Source: Isochrysis galbana (lineage: Eukaryota; Haptophyta; Isochrysidales; Isochrysidaceae). From it: DNA of 64,000 bases. Each line of letters opens with the position of its first letter. The first letter of the stretch is position 1. The notes under the pieces are model-generated. The model had not been told where the DNA came from. It worked only from the letters and a program-made list of their open reading frames with translations, and ran no database searches. The position numbers were made by a program, and so were the translations under genes. Below, piece by piece: positions 9,675 to 18,665 of this stretch. The stretch lies in contig CM030940.1 in the NCBI GenBank assembly GCA_018136815.1, positions 1,313,613 through 1,377,612 of the forward strand, read 5' to 3'.

Positions 9675-10429
9675 CGCTGGAACTGCGCACAAGTCTTCAC
9701 AGTACGCTTCCAAACAGTGCCTAGCCGCCTCCAGGGAAGGGAGGGCGTGGGTGAGCTCTCCACGAGCAGCGCCACGCGGCACTCCGCCGCAGCTCGCCGC
9801 GACGGACGGCAACCCACCGCGAGAAGAATAAGCAAGGTTCTGTTCGAGTTTTCTTGTCTGTGCTGGTTTAATCCTAGTGCCTCGGGTCCGAAGGGAGCGT
9901 GAATGCGTGAATGATGTCGAAGTACGGCGTCGAGCTGTTCTTGTCGAGCGGTGTAGGCGGAAAAGAACATCCGAAAGTTCAGGGCTAACACCTGCTATCG
10001 ACTGGGCACAGTCCACCCTTCTACTTACACCGCCCTTACGTCCCTCGCCGGTCGCCGCCTCCTTTTCCTCTTTTCCTCCTCCTCCTTCCTCGCCTTTAGG
10101 GGTGGGGAGGGAAAAAAAAAACCCGCGGGTCGCTTCTTCGGGCTGTTTTTTTCTTGAGAAACTGGGCGAATTCCCCCCTGCCCCTTTCCGTCCTTTCCGT
10201 CGCGGGGGGGGGGAGCGATGACGTCCCCGGCCCACCCTAACAGGCAGACCTTCGCCGCACTCCAGAAGGAGTGTGGCGGCGGTCCGCCCCTCCGCACGAG
10301 AGGGAATCGGTTGAGACGGTCCTAGCGGCCCTCTCACCGGTTCCTCGACGTTCCCGCCATCCTCAGAGTCCGTTATTCCTTTTTCACCTGCCAGCATCCT
10401 GGTCGCTGCCCCCACCTCACCCACACCTC
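9675..10429. promoter_or_regulatory. Shared divergent upstream region
   Basis: About 750 bp separate the start codons of the minus-strand THUMPD1 gene and the plus-strand gene at 10430, so both promoters must lie here (inference from orientation). The stretch holds A-runs and G/C-runs around 10110-10210. No TATA box or other motif stands out. Confidence 0.35.
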
Positions 10430-11296
10430 ATGCCCCTGCCCAGTGACATGATGAACGGCGACCCGACGCGCTCCGACGCGCATCAAGAGCGCGAAAGCAC
10501 TTATGCGGAGCTGCCCTGCCTCGCAATCACCCCAGCCGCTCGCTCCGAACCCGATGCATGCAAGGTGGAGCGCCCCCTCACCCACGCAAGTGCAAACCGC
10601 GCAGTATTCAACCTGTGCTCGGTCCAGGCGCTCGAGCAATGTTTACGACTCACAGAAACTTTCACCCCAGAGCAACGGAATCTTTTTGAGGCATTTGTTG
10701 CTACGCAGAGCGAGGCTTCGCGTGACAACGAACCGGGTCTCTTCGACACCATGAAGATATGCAATGACGGCGATGCTGGCATCGTAGATCGTGGAAAATT
10801 CTACGCGCCTGGAGCAGCGGACGCGACAGCGCACGAGGTGCTCCTCCTCGCGCCGCTGCTCACGGCGCATCTCGACGCCGACATCAGGCGAGTGCAAGCA
10901 TGGGTGCTTGCAGCCGAGTCGGACGCCGATCGCTTTGGCAGAATGCGCCTCGCCGGTGAGGTGTGGGCACCACCTACACGCAACAAGACGTGGCTCAGCA
11001 ATGGGCCTGTCCTGCAGCCATTGGCGGACGCAATGGCAGTGCGTATGGGCAGCAAATCCGGCATTGTCGAGACGGCTGCGATTGTGCTCTCGGACTGGAG
11101 GGGGCTAGGTAAGCAGCGGCAGGTCGCGTCGGCAGAGATCGATTTTTATCTGAGGTCCATCACTAAGCCGAAGAAGACGCGCACGCTCAGCGGCCGGACC
11201 CCCATGGGTCAACCAAGTATAAACTATAAACTTAGTTGCCTACCATCACAACAAAGTGTCCCATGCCATCATAAGGCCAATTGGGCCCAATTCTGA
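10430..11296 (+). CDS. Unrecognised protein; C-terminus overruns a repeat
   Basis: An open frame of 288 residues from the ATG at 10430. It has helical, charged segments (VQALEQCLRLTETFTPEQRN, HEVLLLAPLLTAHLDADIRR, VQAWVLAAESDADRF) and a basic stretch SITKPKKTRTLSG, but no domain I recognise and no membrane helix. From about 11204 the frame runs into an E1-type repeat (GQPSINYKLSCLPS...), so the last 30 or so residues are repeat-derived. Either the true 3' end has been replaced or a splice is missed; a possible donor, CTAGGTAAGC, is at 11105. Earlier ATGs exist in frame at 10271 but lie in the divergent promoter region. Confidence 0.5.
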   Translation: MPLPSDMMNGDPTRSDAHQERESTYAELPCLAITPAARSEPDACKVERPLTHASANRAVFNLCSVQALEQCLRLTETFTPEQRNLFEAFVATQSEASRDNEPGLFDTMKICNDGDAGIVDRGKFYAPGAADATAHEVLLLAPLLTAHLDADIRRVQAWVLAAESDADRFGRMRLAGEVWAPPTRNKTWLSNGPVLQPLADAMAVRMGSKSGIVETAAIVLSDWRGLGKQRQVASAEIDFYLRSITKPKKTRTLSGRTPMGQPSINYKLSCLPSQQSVPCHHKANWAQF

Positions 11297-11600
11297 AAAG
11301 TCGATTTTTCCCCTCCCCACCCCTATCGCCTTCCCCTTCCCCTCTTCTCGCTTCTCGCTTCTCGTTCCTTGTTCTTCGGTTTCCGGGGTCCGGCCCAGGT
11401 GCGCTACCTTGGGCGCCAAGCCCCTGCTAGAAGAAGAAGGCAGGGGCTGAGGTTGATTGTACGGGCCCACCCCGGGGGGTGTCCGCAATGGAGTGAAGGG
11501 GGGGGGGGGGGCAGGGGGCAGGGGGGCGCGAGGTCGCCCCACCCCCACTTATAAAAATAGTTTGACGAACTAAGTGTAAACGTAGCTCTTAGTTCTTGCT
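11204..11600. repeat. E1 composite repeat, copy 1
   Basis: Starts with an inverted AAGTATAAACTATAAACTTAG block, then CTTCGGTTTCCGGGGTCCGG and CCCAGGTGCGCTACC (11370-11410), and ends with a GAACTAAGTGTAAACG block near 11575. Related copies are at 32008, 39985 and 63665. The G-run at 11499-11510 and the GC-rich filler vary between copies. Confidence 0.7.
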
Positions 11601-12257
11601 ACGGCGGGAGGGAGAAGCGGTCTGGCTCTGGTCCCCTTGTTTCACGAGTGCCCCCCCCCCCCCCCCTGCGTTGTTTTACCCGGAACGCGGGGCTTCGAGG
11701 AGAGGGCGTGCTGGGGTGCGCAAGAGGGCTCGGGACTGCGTGCATTGGAGTGGTGATAAATATCGAGGGGAGGGGGCGTTAGTGCCCCAACCCACCAATA
11801 CCACTCGGACAACTGGCTCGTCATGCATGGCGGGAATCCGGGACTTAAAGCCGTTGTGTCCAATGAGCTAGTGGGCGTTGGCTAGGATGCTAGGATATAA
11901 CATTACTAGTATTTGTTAGTGTATTATTGCACTTTCCCCGACCGAGGATTGAGTATTTGTATTTGTCTCTGCGCTCTACGACTGCGACTGAGACTACGAC
12001 TACGACGAGGCCCTGCGGCCCATTGATGCAAAGCTATAAGCAAACATGCGCCGCTAGTGGGCTCGTTGTCGTTGTGCCAGCCGACGATCGCAAAAAAAGC
12101 TATGGAATGTGTCAGCACTTTGCACTTTTTCGAAATTTGAAATATCATACAAATATCAGAAATGTTGCCGCAGTGTTTGCCAAAATAGAAAATACAAATA
12201 TTTGATTTTTAGGCGCGACGCATGCCTCCCCGAACAAATATTAAGAGCGATTCACCA
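11601..12257. other. Intergenic, low complexity, nothing recognised
   Basis: Holds a C-run (11651-11667) and an AT-richer part (12100-12215) with several AAATA/TATTTG words that resemble the interior of the MITE at 25984. No coding evidence. Confidence 0.4.
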
Positions 12258-15200
12258 TCAATGGGGAGGTTGTGCACTTGGGGCAGTTCCACTTTCACTG
12301 CGGAGGAGAAGTGTACATCGAGCAAGCTGCTCCTCCACACGCCTTTGCAAGTCCATACTGCGAAGCGACGGCGCGGGGCGTTCCGGACCGCTAGATGCAC
12401 CAGGTGGTGCGGCGGCATTCGTCGAATGTGTCCCGGTGGGAGCGGGAGCCACGGAGATGTAGGGAGCGGCGAGCTTAGGTAGAGTGTGTGGTGTAGAGAC
12501 GCGCGTGGCTCCTGGACTTTGCGATACGAGGCTAGATGTGAGAGTCGTCTCTAGAGCAGGCCTAGCCACGTCGCAGCTCAGCCGTCCGCATTGAGCAGAT
12601 TGCTCTACCAGCTGCACTGATGCGGGGAGAGCGGAAACCGTGGGCACTTGCGACGCAACGCCACTTGGGGCGTTGGATGCAGGAACTGTCGGTGGCGCTT
12701 GCACCGGCGTTGGCATGACGAAAGGTTGAGGTCGTGGAGCTGGCAAAATTGGCTGCACATCAGCGGCCGATGGAGTTATCGACTGTGCAGATATCAGATA
12801 CGACGCAGCCGACGACGCATCTGTTGCCAACCGCACGTCCACGGACGCCTCAGCAGCCGGCTCGCTGAGTGCAGGCTTCAGTGGCGAAGACTGGCGAAAC
12901 GCCAGTTGAGACGGCAATGCCGGAGGTGAGGCGATCGGCTGAGTCGACCATTTTGGTGGGTAGGAGAACACCTGTGTCGTCGTAGATCGCAATGCGGAAG
13001 CGCCTGAGGGCGGATGACTAGGCCACTCTTCGCGCCCTTGAGAGACGGACGGCGTACGTGGCGGAGGCGACATGGAGATGCCGATTGGGAGTCCGAGCGC
13101 TCCTTGGACGTTGATCTCGCTGATACCAATCACCCCCATGTCGGATCCAAGCATTGCCATCCCTGCTTCCCATGCCCGATGAGTCCCCGCCAAGGCGGTT
13201 GCTGTCGCCCGCACGGCCGATTCTTCCGCCTCCTCTCGTGTAGCACAACGCGACACCATCTCTCTCAAGTCCGCTATCTCGGCAGCCGACGCCCGCGATT
13301 TAATGACCTCCTCCAGCGCCGCCACGCGCTCGTTGACGAGAAGAAATCCTTCCTCCAACCGAGAGAGCCGCGAGCCGAGGTCAGAGGCTGTCGCAACCAC
13401 GGCAGCAATTGAGTTACTCAATTCTAGGCGCGTATCGTCAGATTGTGTCTGCATTCGTGCCAGCGCGCTGCTGGTCTCCTCTCGTAAGGTCGCCGTCTTC
13501 TCCGCCAGCAATGTCCTGCTCGCCTCGTCAGTGGCCACTAGCTGTGCATCCAGGTGTGAACGCAACTCGGCGTCGCGCTTCTCGGAGGACGTGTGCACGG
13601 CTTCCACGGCGTCTGCTAGTTGGCGCACCGAGGAGTCGTGCAGATCTCGCTGCGCCGCCGCCTGAGCCGTAGCGTCCTTCTCGCGCTGGTCCGCCAATTG
13701 CTCCAAACTGAGGAGTCGCGCCTCGAGCTTGGTTTCCGTCTCTTCAATGGCAGCCGCCAGATCAGAGGCGGCCTTCGCCACCCTGCTCGCCACATGATCC
13801 ACTGACTCCTCCATGGAGCCCAAGCGACGTTCGGTGACAGCGCCGCTCTGTTCCACTGCACTGATCCTCGTGTTGGCCGCAGTGTGCAGGCTAGCAGCAG
13901 TACCGCTCAAACGCTCAACGTCGGCGCGAAGGGACGCGATTTCGTTTTTCCGCGTCTTCATTTCCTCGGCCGAGACGGTGTTGAGCTCCGCGAGCGAGGC
14001 CTTCACATCCCTCAAGCCCTCCGCTTGCTTGCATCGCTCCCCGTCAACGACAGCGGCTTGCTCACGCTCTCGCGCGGCCGCCAACTCTGCCTTGGTGGCG
14101 GCGCTCGCCTCCCGTGCCTCGGCGGCGGCTACGCGTTCTTGCTGATGGCTCATGGCCGCACGGAGAGCGGCGAGCTCCCTTCCCGTCTCCTCCGCCACCC
14201 GCCGCGCCTCCTCTCGGAGTATATTGATGGTTTGCGACAGCGAACGAGTACGTGCCTCCTCCCGCGCCGACAGCTCGGCGGCGAGTTCCTCCTTGCTGAC
14301 AACATTCAACTCCTCACGCGCCGCAGCGGCTGCCGCTGCCGCGCTCGCTTGTGCTGCAGCACGTCCGCCCCCCGCCCACCCTGCTCCTCCGTCTCGCCCC
14401 GACCGCGAGCTCGAGCGGCTGGGACTCAGCGCGTTTGTCCCAAGATGAGGTTTGACGCCGTTGGAGCGAACCGCTTCCAGATCGGTTTGCGCCTGAGAAA
14501 GAAGCGTCTCTACCCGTTGCACCCGCGACGTGATGGCACCTACAGCTCCTTCCATCTTGCTGAGAGCCCTCAACTCGCCCGCCTCTGCTACCTCTCGTGC
14601 GGTCTGCATCGCTACCTCACGCACCGAGGCCATCACCTCCCGCGCTGCTCTCGAGCCGGCCTCATGAGCCGCTCGTGAAACTGTCTCACGTGCTGCCCTG
14701 TCCGCCGCCTCTGGAGCCACCCGTGCAGCCACCTCACGTGCGGCCGCAGCTGCATCATCAAGAGCGTGCGCAGCCGACGATTGCCCGCCCACAACTGCCC
14801 TACTCTCCGTCCGTATCGCCTGGACCACTGCGCGCAGTTGCGACTGGAGCTCGGCCACTTGCGCCTGCAGTTCGGATACCACTGCCTGTCGAAGACCCTC
14901 GACACGGTCGCCCAGCGTTGGCGCAGGTGTGGGCCGTTGTTGTAAGGGTAATGGAGTCTGCATCGATGGCGTCAGCTGCGGCATGCCTTGTGGAGGAGGA
15001 AGGGTGTGGGTCGATGGCGTTTGGCGCGATATGGACGTTGCATGCGCAACCGGTTCCGACAAACAAGGCGACTGCGATGAGGGTGGCGGCTGCCATGAGG
15101 GTTGCGGCTGCGATGAAGGCAGCGGCTGCGGCTGCGATGACGGCGGTAGTGATAGCTGCAGCTGCGAGGAGGGCGGAGGCTGCGTGTTGAGCGGCGGCTG

Positions 15201-16565
15201 CAACGAGAGTGGTAGCCGCGGCGCGGGTGGGGGCTGCGACGACGATGGCGTCTGCGACAATCGTTGCGAGGAGGACGACGCCTGCGGGTGGGCCGGGGAT
15301 TCCTCGCATGGTCTCGATGAGCTTGGCTGCGGGCAAGACGAAGGTTGTTGGAAATGCTGCGAAGAAGGCGGAGTCTGCTCCACTGATAGCTCGTGAACGT
15401 ACGATACATCCGACGAGGCTGCGTCTAGCCGCGGCACTTGCAGCGGAGGCGGGGGCGGGGGCCGCTGTGTAACTTGTGGCCGCTGTGGTTGCGCCGCCGC
15501 TTGCGGCTGCATCTGTACCCCTGGTGTGGGGGACGGATTGGACGGCGCTAGGGACGGCTCGTGGAACCGTTGCGCGGAATCAGTGCACTGAGTCTGCGCC
15601 GATTGCAGCGGAGATTTATGGAGTGGTGCTAGCGACGGCTGCTGCAGCTGCTGCTCCGCGGAGGAGACGCGCGGTTGAGACAACGGCGATTGTTGTGGTG
15701 GCAGGAATTTTGGCGCAAAGCGCGGTTGAGGTTGCGATGCGTGCGCCCCATCCCATTGAAGCCCGTTCTGAAGCATGGCGCACATTGCGTCGGACGGCTC
15801 GACCAAGCGTGGCTGCATTTGTCCTTGCCCGAATGAGCCCGGTCCTGAGCTGCTGTTACCCTGGGCTAGATCGTCATATGAGGGCATGGAACTGCCACGG
15901 TTGGTGCCCTGGCCATTGTTGGGTTGGCTTTCGGAATAGATGTTCTCAGCCTCGCGCTGACTGCGGCCAGCGTTCCCAAAAGTGGAGCTGCGTCCGGCCG
16001 TCCCGTAGCCGTCGCGGGGACGGCTTGTACTGCCTGTGCTGCCTATGTCAGAGCAAGCCTTGCTCCAGCGCACGTCGTAGTGCTGCTGGTGCGGTTCATT
16101 GGCCTGCCTCTGCGCACTGCGAGAGGGCGGCAGCGTGTAACCCTTGCGGCCGAGGTGTGAGGCCCGTGCCGTCCGTCGCGCGTGAGCTGAACTCCCATGC
16201 TTATGTTGCAGCTGAGAGTCAGGCGCGAGATCTCCTCTGCTACCTTGCTCCCTTAGCGCACGTAGCAGCGAGAGCCTCAGGTCCTCAAACTGGATTCTTC
16301 CCGAACCGCTCGGGTCGAGCCTATCGAAGAGCTCGCTCAGCTCGAGCGGGGTGATCTGCAGTCCCAACTGCTCCAGCTTCCTGCGCAGCTCGCTCATCGA
16401 GACGGATCCGGCGGAGGCCGGGTCGAGCGCCCGGAAGAGGTCGATCACCCGAGAATGGTTAGCTGCGAGAGTGGCCGCGAGCGTCGCGGGGAGCGATGGT
16501 GGCTCGGCCTCGCGGAGACGCTGCCGCTGCGAAGACGTGACCAGCAGCGGCATCGTGCGCTCCAC
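12258..16565 (-). CDS. Large EF-hand / proline-glutamine-rich / coiled-coil protein, single exon
   Basis: One uninterrupted frame of 1435 residues. Residues about 38-100 form an EF-hand pair: loop 1 DPASAGSVSMSE (48-59) and loop 2 DPSGSGRIQFED (84-95), both keeping Asp at position 1 and an acidic residue at position 12. About 260-560 is disordered and rich in Pro, Gln and Ser (SSQPLPSSQPQPSWQPPPSSQ-like runs). About 560-1130 is a long coiled coil with Ala/Glu/Arg heptads (AAREVAARVAPEAADRAARE, EEARRVAEETGRELAALRAA). The tail is again disordered. This suggests a calcium-responsive cytoskeletal, centrosomal or basal-body scaffold; a specific role is not shown. There is no signal peptide. A second start at residue 5 is possible. 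The Pro/Gln tracts are encoded by CTGCGG-type repeats (15080-15240 on the plus strand). Confidence 0.82.
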   Translation of the reverse strand: MERTMPLLVTSSQRQRLREAEPPSLPATLAATLAANHSRVIDLFRALDPASAGSVSMSELRRKLEQLGLQITPLELSELFDRLDPSGSGRIQFEDLRLSLLRALREQGSRGDLAPDSQLQHKHGSSAHARRTARASHLGRKGYTLPPSRSAQRQANEPHQQHYDVRWSKACSDIGSTGSTSRPRDGYGTAGRSSTFGNAGRSQREAENIYSESQPNNGQGTNRGSSMPSYDDLAQGNSSSGPGSFGQGQMQPRLVEPSDAMCAMLQNGLQWDGAHASQPQPRFAPKFLPPQQSPLSQPRVSSAEQQLQQPSLAPLHKSPLQSAQTQCTDSAQRFHEPSLAPSNPSPTPGVQMQPQAAAQPQRPQVTQRPPPPPPLQVPRLDAASSDVSYVHELSVEQTPPSSQHFQQPSSCPQPSSSRPCEESPAHPQASSSSQRLSQTPSSSQPPPAPRLPLSLQPPLNTQPPPSSQLQLSLPPSSQPQPLPSSQPQPSWQPPPSSQSPCLSEPVAHATSISRQTPSTHTLPPPQGMPQLTPSMQTPLPLQQRPTPAPTLGDRVEGLRQAVVSELQAQVAELQSQLRAVVQAIRTESRAVVGGQSSAAHALDDAAAAAREVAARVAPEAADRAARETVSRAAHEAGSRAAREVMASVREVAMQTAREVAEAGELRALSKMEGAVGAITSRVQRVETLLSQAQTDLEAVRSNGVKPHLGTNALSPSRSSSRSGRDGGAGWAGGGRAAAQASAAAAAAAAREELNVVSKEELAAELSAREEARTRSLSQTINILREEARRVAEETGRELAALRAAMSHQQERVAAAEAREASAATKAELAAAREREQAAVVDGERCKQAEGLRDVKASLAELNTVSAEEMKTRKNEIASLRADVERLSGTAASLHTAANTRISAVEQSGAVTERRLGSMEESVDHVASRVAKAASDLAAAIEETETKLEARLLSLEQLADQREKDATAQAAAQRDLHDSSVRQLADAVEAVHTSSEKRDAELRSHLDAQLVATDEASRTLLAEKTATLREETSSALARMQTQSDDTRLELSNSIAAVVATASDLGSRLSRLEEGFLLVNERVAALEEVIKSRASAAEIADLREMVSRCATREEAEESAVRATATALAGTHRAWEAGMAMLGSDMGVIGISEINVQGALGLPIGISMSPPPRTPSVSQGREEWPSHPPSGASALRSTTTQVFSYPPKWSTQPIASPPALPSQLAFRQSSPLKPALSEPAAEASVDVRLATDASSAASYLISAQSITPSAADVQPILPAPRPQPFVMPTPVQAPPTVPASNAPSGVASQVPTVSALPASVQLVEQSAQCGRLSCDVARPALETTLTSSLVSQSPGATRVSTPHTLPKLAAPYISVAPAPTGTHSTNAAAPPGASSGPERPAPSLRSMDLQRRVEEQLARCTLLLRSESGTAPSAQPPH

Positions 16566-17399
16566 GCTCTCCTCCCCTCCCTCCCTCGCTCCCGTCCTCT
16601 CTCTCTCTCTTCCCCCCCTCTCCCGCTCTCCCTGTCTGTCTCTCTCTGTCCCTCACGTGCAGGGGAGGGGCATCAGCTCGCCACGGTGAGAGAGAGAATA
16701 GAAGAGGCAGAGAGACAGCGGACGAAGGCGAAGTGTCGACCCCCACAAGAGGTGAAAGGAGAGCCGCGTTCCTGTGAGATCTCATTCGCCGGCGGGAAGA
16801 AGGCGTCTTCTTGCGCAACGGCATCGCAGCGATCGAGGGGGGGTGGTTCCTCCTTTAGTAAGGAGCGAGAGAGAGAGGAAGGACCCGATAGCGAGGGGGC
16901 AGCCCAAAGAGAGCCCCCCGCCGGGGGAGGGAGAGAGAGGGGGGGGGGGGGGGGGAAGAGAGAGCAGGGGAGAGGCCCCGCCCCCCTCCGCCGCCGCCGC
17001 CGGCAGCGTCGTTTCCCGCCAAGAGCGCCCCACGCCTGCCATGCTGGCGGCTTGCTGCCTATGCTCCTATGCTGCCCCGCCCGCCCGCTCGCCCGCTGCC
17101 TGCGGGAAGGAGACTTGTGTCAGTCAACATGGGAGGAAACTGAGGCAATGGGCAGTGATGGCCCACTGCAGCGCCGCTGCTGTGTCGCTCCCTGCTACAG
17201 CCAGCGAATCCTCGCTCACGCTGTCGTCGACGGCTGCGCCGTACGGCGTACGGCTCCGCCATGCGTGCAACGAGCGCGGATCGCGAGGCGCGGTCAGGGT
17301 TGGGGTTGGGGTACATGCTCTCATGATGAGTGAAGGGGGGGGGGGGGGGGGGGCTATAAGGCGATTGTGTCGGCGGCGGAGGGGGGGCTCTTGGGAAAT
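16566..17399. other. GC-rich intergenic region with G-run
   Basis: Purine-rich low-complexity DNA between two genes, with G-runs at 16938-16955 and 17336-17353. The open frames here are all artefacts of base skew; I see no supported gene. Confidence 0.5.
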
Positions 17400-17516
17400 G
17401 GGAGCCCCCTCCGGTATTTTTGGTGAGGTATTTGAATGTGTTTGGACGAAGGCCAAATACAGACTGTATTGATCATATTTGGAACCCCTCTCGTTGTATT
17501 ATTTCCCATCTAGGAT
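17400..17516. repeat. Fragment of the AAATAC-type MITE
   Basis: Ends in TATTTCCCATCTAGG at 17501-17515, the same terminus as the element at 25984-26183, and holds GCCAAATACAG and similar words. The left part (CCCTCCGGTATTTTTGGTGAGG) recurs in altered form at 46228-46252. The left terminus is not visible, so this looks truncated. Confidence 0.55.
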
Positions 17517-17699
17517 GATGCGCGCCGATATCCGATATGTGCGATGTGCGATGTGTGAGACGAGGAGGTGGTGTTGCATCCATGAGCGCCATCGAGCCAT
17601 CGACCACCGACCACCGAGCGCGCTGGTGTTGTCGATGTAACTAGAGAGTAGGCTACTCAGCATAGAGATAGAGAATAGAGATTGTGAGGACTGAGGTGA

Positions 17700-17946
17700 C
17701 TTGTCGGCGGCGGGGGTACCACGTTAAGAGTTCAGAATGGTAGACTTATCGATCGTCTTGTCGCTTGTCAGCTTGCACGCCTAGCCCTACCTCTACACCA
17801 TACCCCGGACGAGCCATGCGCCAGCAGCCAGCAGCAGTCCCCCCCATCACCGGGTGGGGGAGGGGGCAGGGGCTCCGCTGCCGATGAGCGATGAGGAAAG
17901 TTCCCTCAGCCACCAGGCTTCTCCTAGCGCAACAAGAAAACTCTGC
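17700..17946 (+). repeat. R1 repeat, copy 2, upstream of the kinase gene
   Basis: Shares ACCACGTTA, CGGACGAGCCATGCGCCA, GGGGCTCCGCTGCCGATGA, TTCCCTCAGC and CAACAAGAAAACTCTG with the other copies, but is more diverged in the middle. It ends about 720 bp before the kinase start codon. Confidence 0.75.
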
Positions 17947-18665
17947 CGGGGCGGCGTCTCGTCTCGCTGGTCCACGGAGCGAGCGGCCTCTACCGAGCTG
18001 GAGAACAAAGTAGAACTCACGTAAAGCAGAGGGATTCTTCATCTCTCTCGAGGGTGCCACGCGGCGCTCTCCGCCGGCCCGCCGCCGCCGAATCATTGCA
18101 AAGTATTATTCTGTGCTGGTCCGCGTTTACCCTTCCCCCAATGAGGCGCCGCGCCAGAGGTGGGGGGGGCAGCTCTGGGCGGCCACGATGGAGAGGGTAG
18201 AGAGAGAGAGAGGAGGAGGAGAGACCCTCTCTCTCAGGGGGAGAGAGAGAGAGTGGGGAGAGGGTGGAGAGGAGCTCAGAGACGGAGAGAAGGAGACAGA
18301 AGATGGAAGAGAGAGAGGATTGAGAGGGGAGAGGAGAGAGAAGAAAGGGGGGCGGGGGGGGAGGAGCGAGGGGGAGAGGCAGGACAAGGGAGGGAAGAGA
18401 GGGGAGAGAGAGTAGGAGAGGAAAAGTGAAGGAAAAGAGGAGAAGTGGGGGGGGAGGAGCCTCCGTCGCCTCTCTCCTGCGGGCGGCCCCTCCCCCTCCC
18501 CCTCCCCCTCCTCCTCGTCATCAGCAGCGCCACTGCGCCCCCCCCTCCCTCTCCCTCTCCCCTCCCGCCGCTACCGCCACCATCGCCCCTCCCCCCCCCC
18601 CTTCTACCCCCCTTCCCGCCCCACCTCAAGCCGCGTGCCACGCCCTTTCTCTACCCCCCTCTCCC
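17947..18665. other. Purine-then-pyrimidine-rich leader region
   Basis: 18180-18460 is almost pure G/A (GAGAGA and GGGGAG words) and 18480-18660 almost pure C/T. It probably holds the promoter and 5' leader of the kinase gene. The strand switch in composition is visible by eye; no gene is supported. Confidence 0.5.

Noticed and set aside
9675-10424. Upstream extension of the THUMPD1 reading frame to 10424
   Set aside because: The frame is open, but the extra 250 residues are basic/glycine-rich low complexity from G- and C-runs and precede the conserved start; it fits a promoter and 5' leader.
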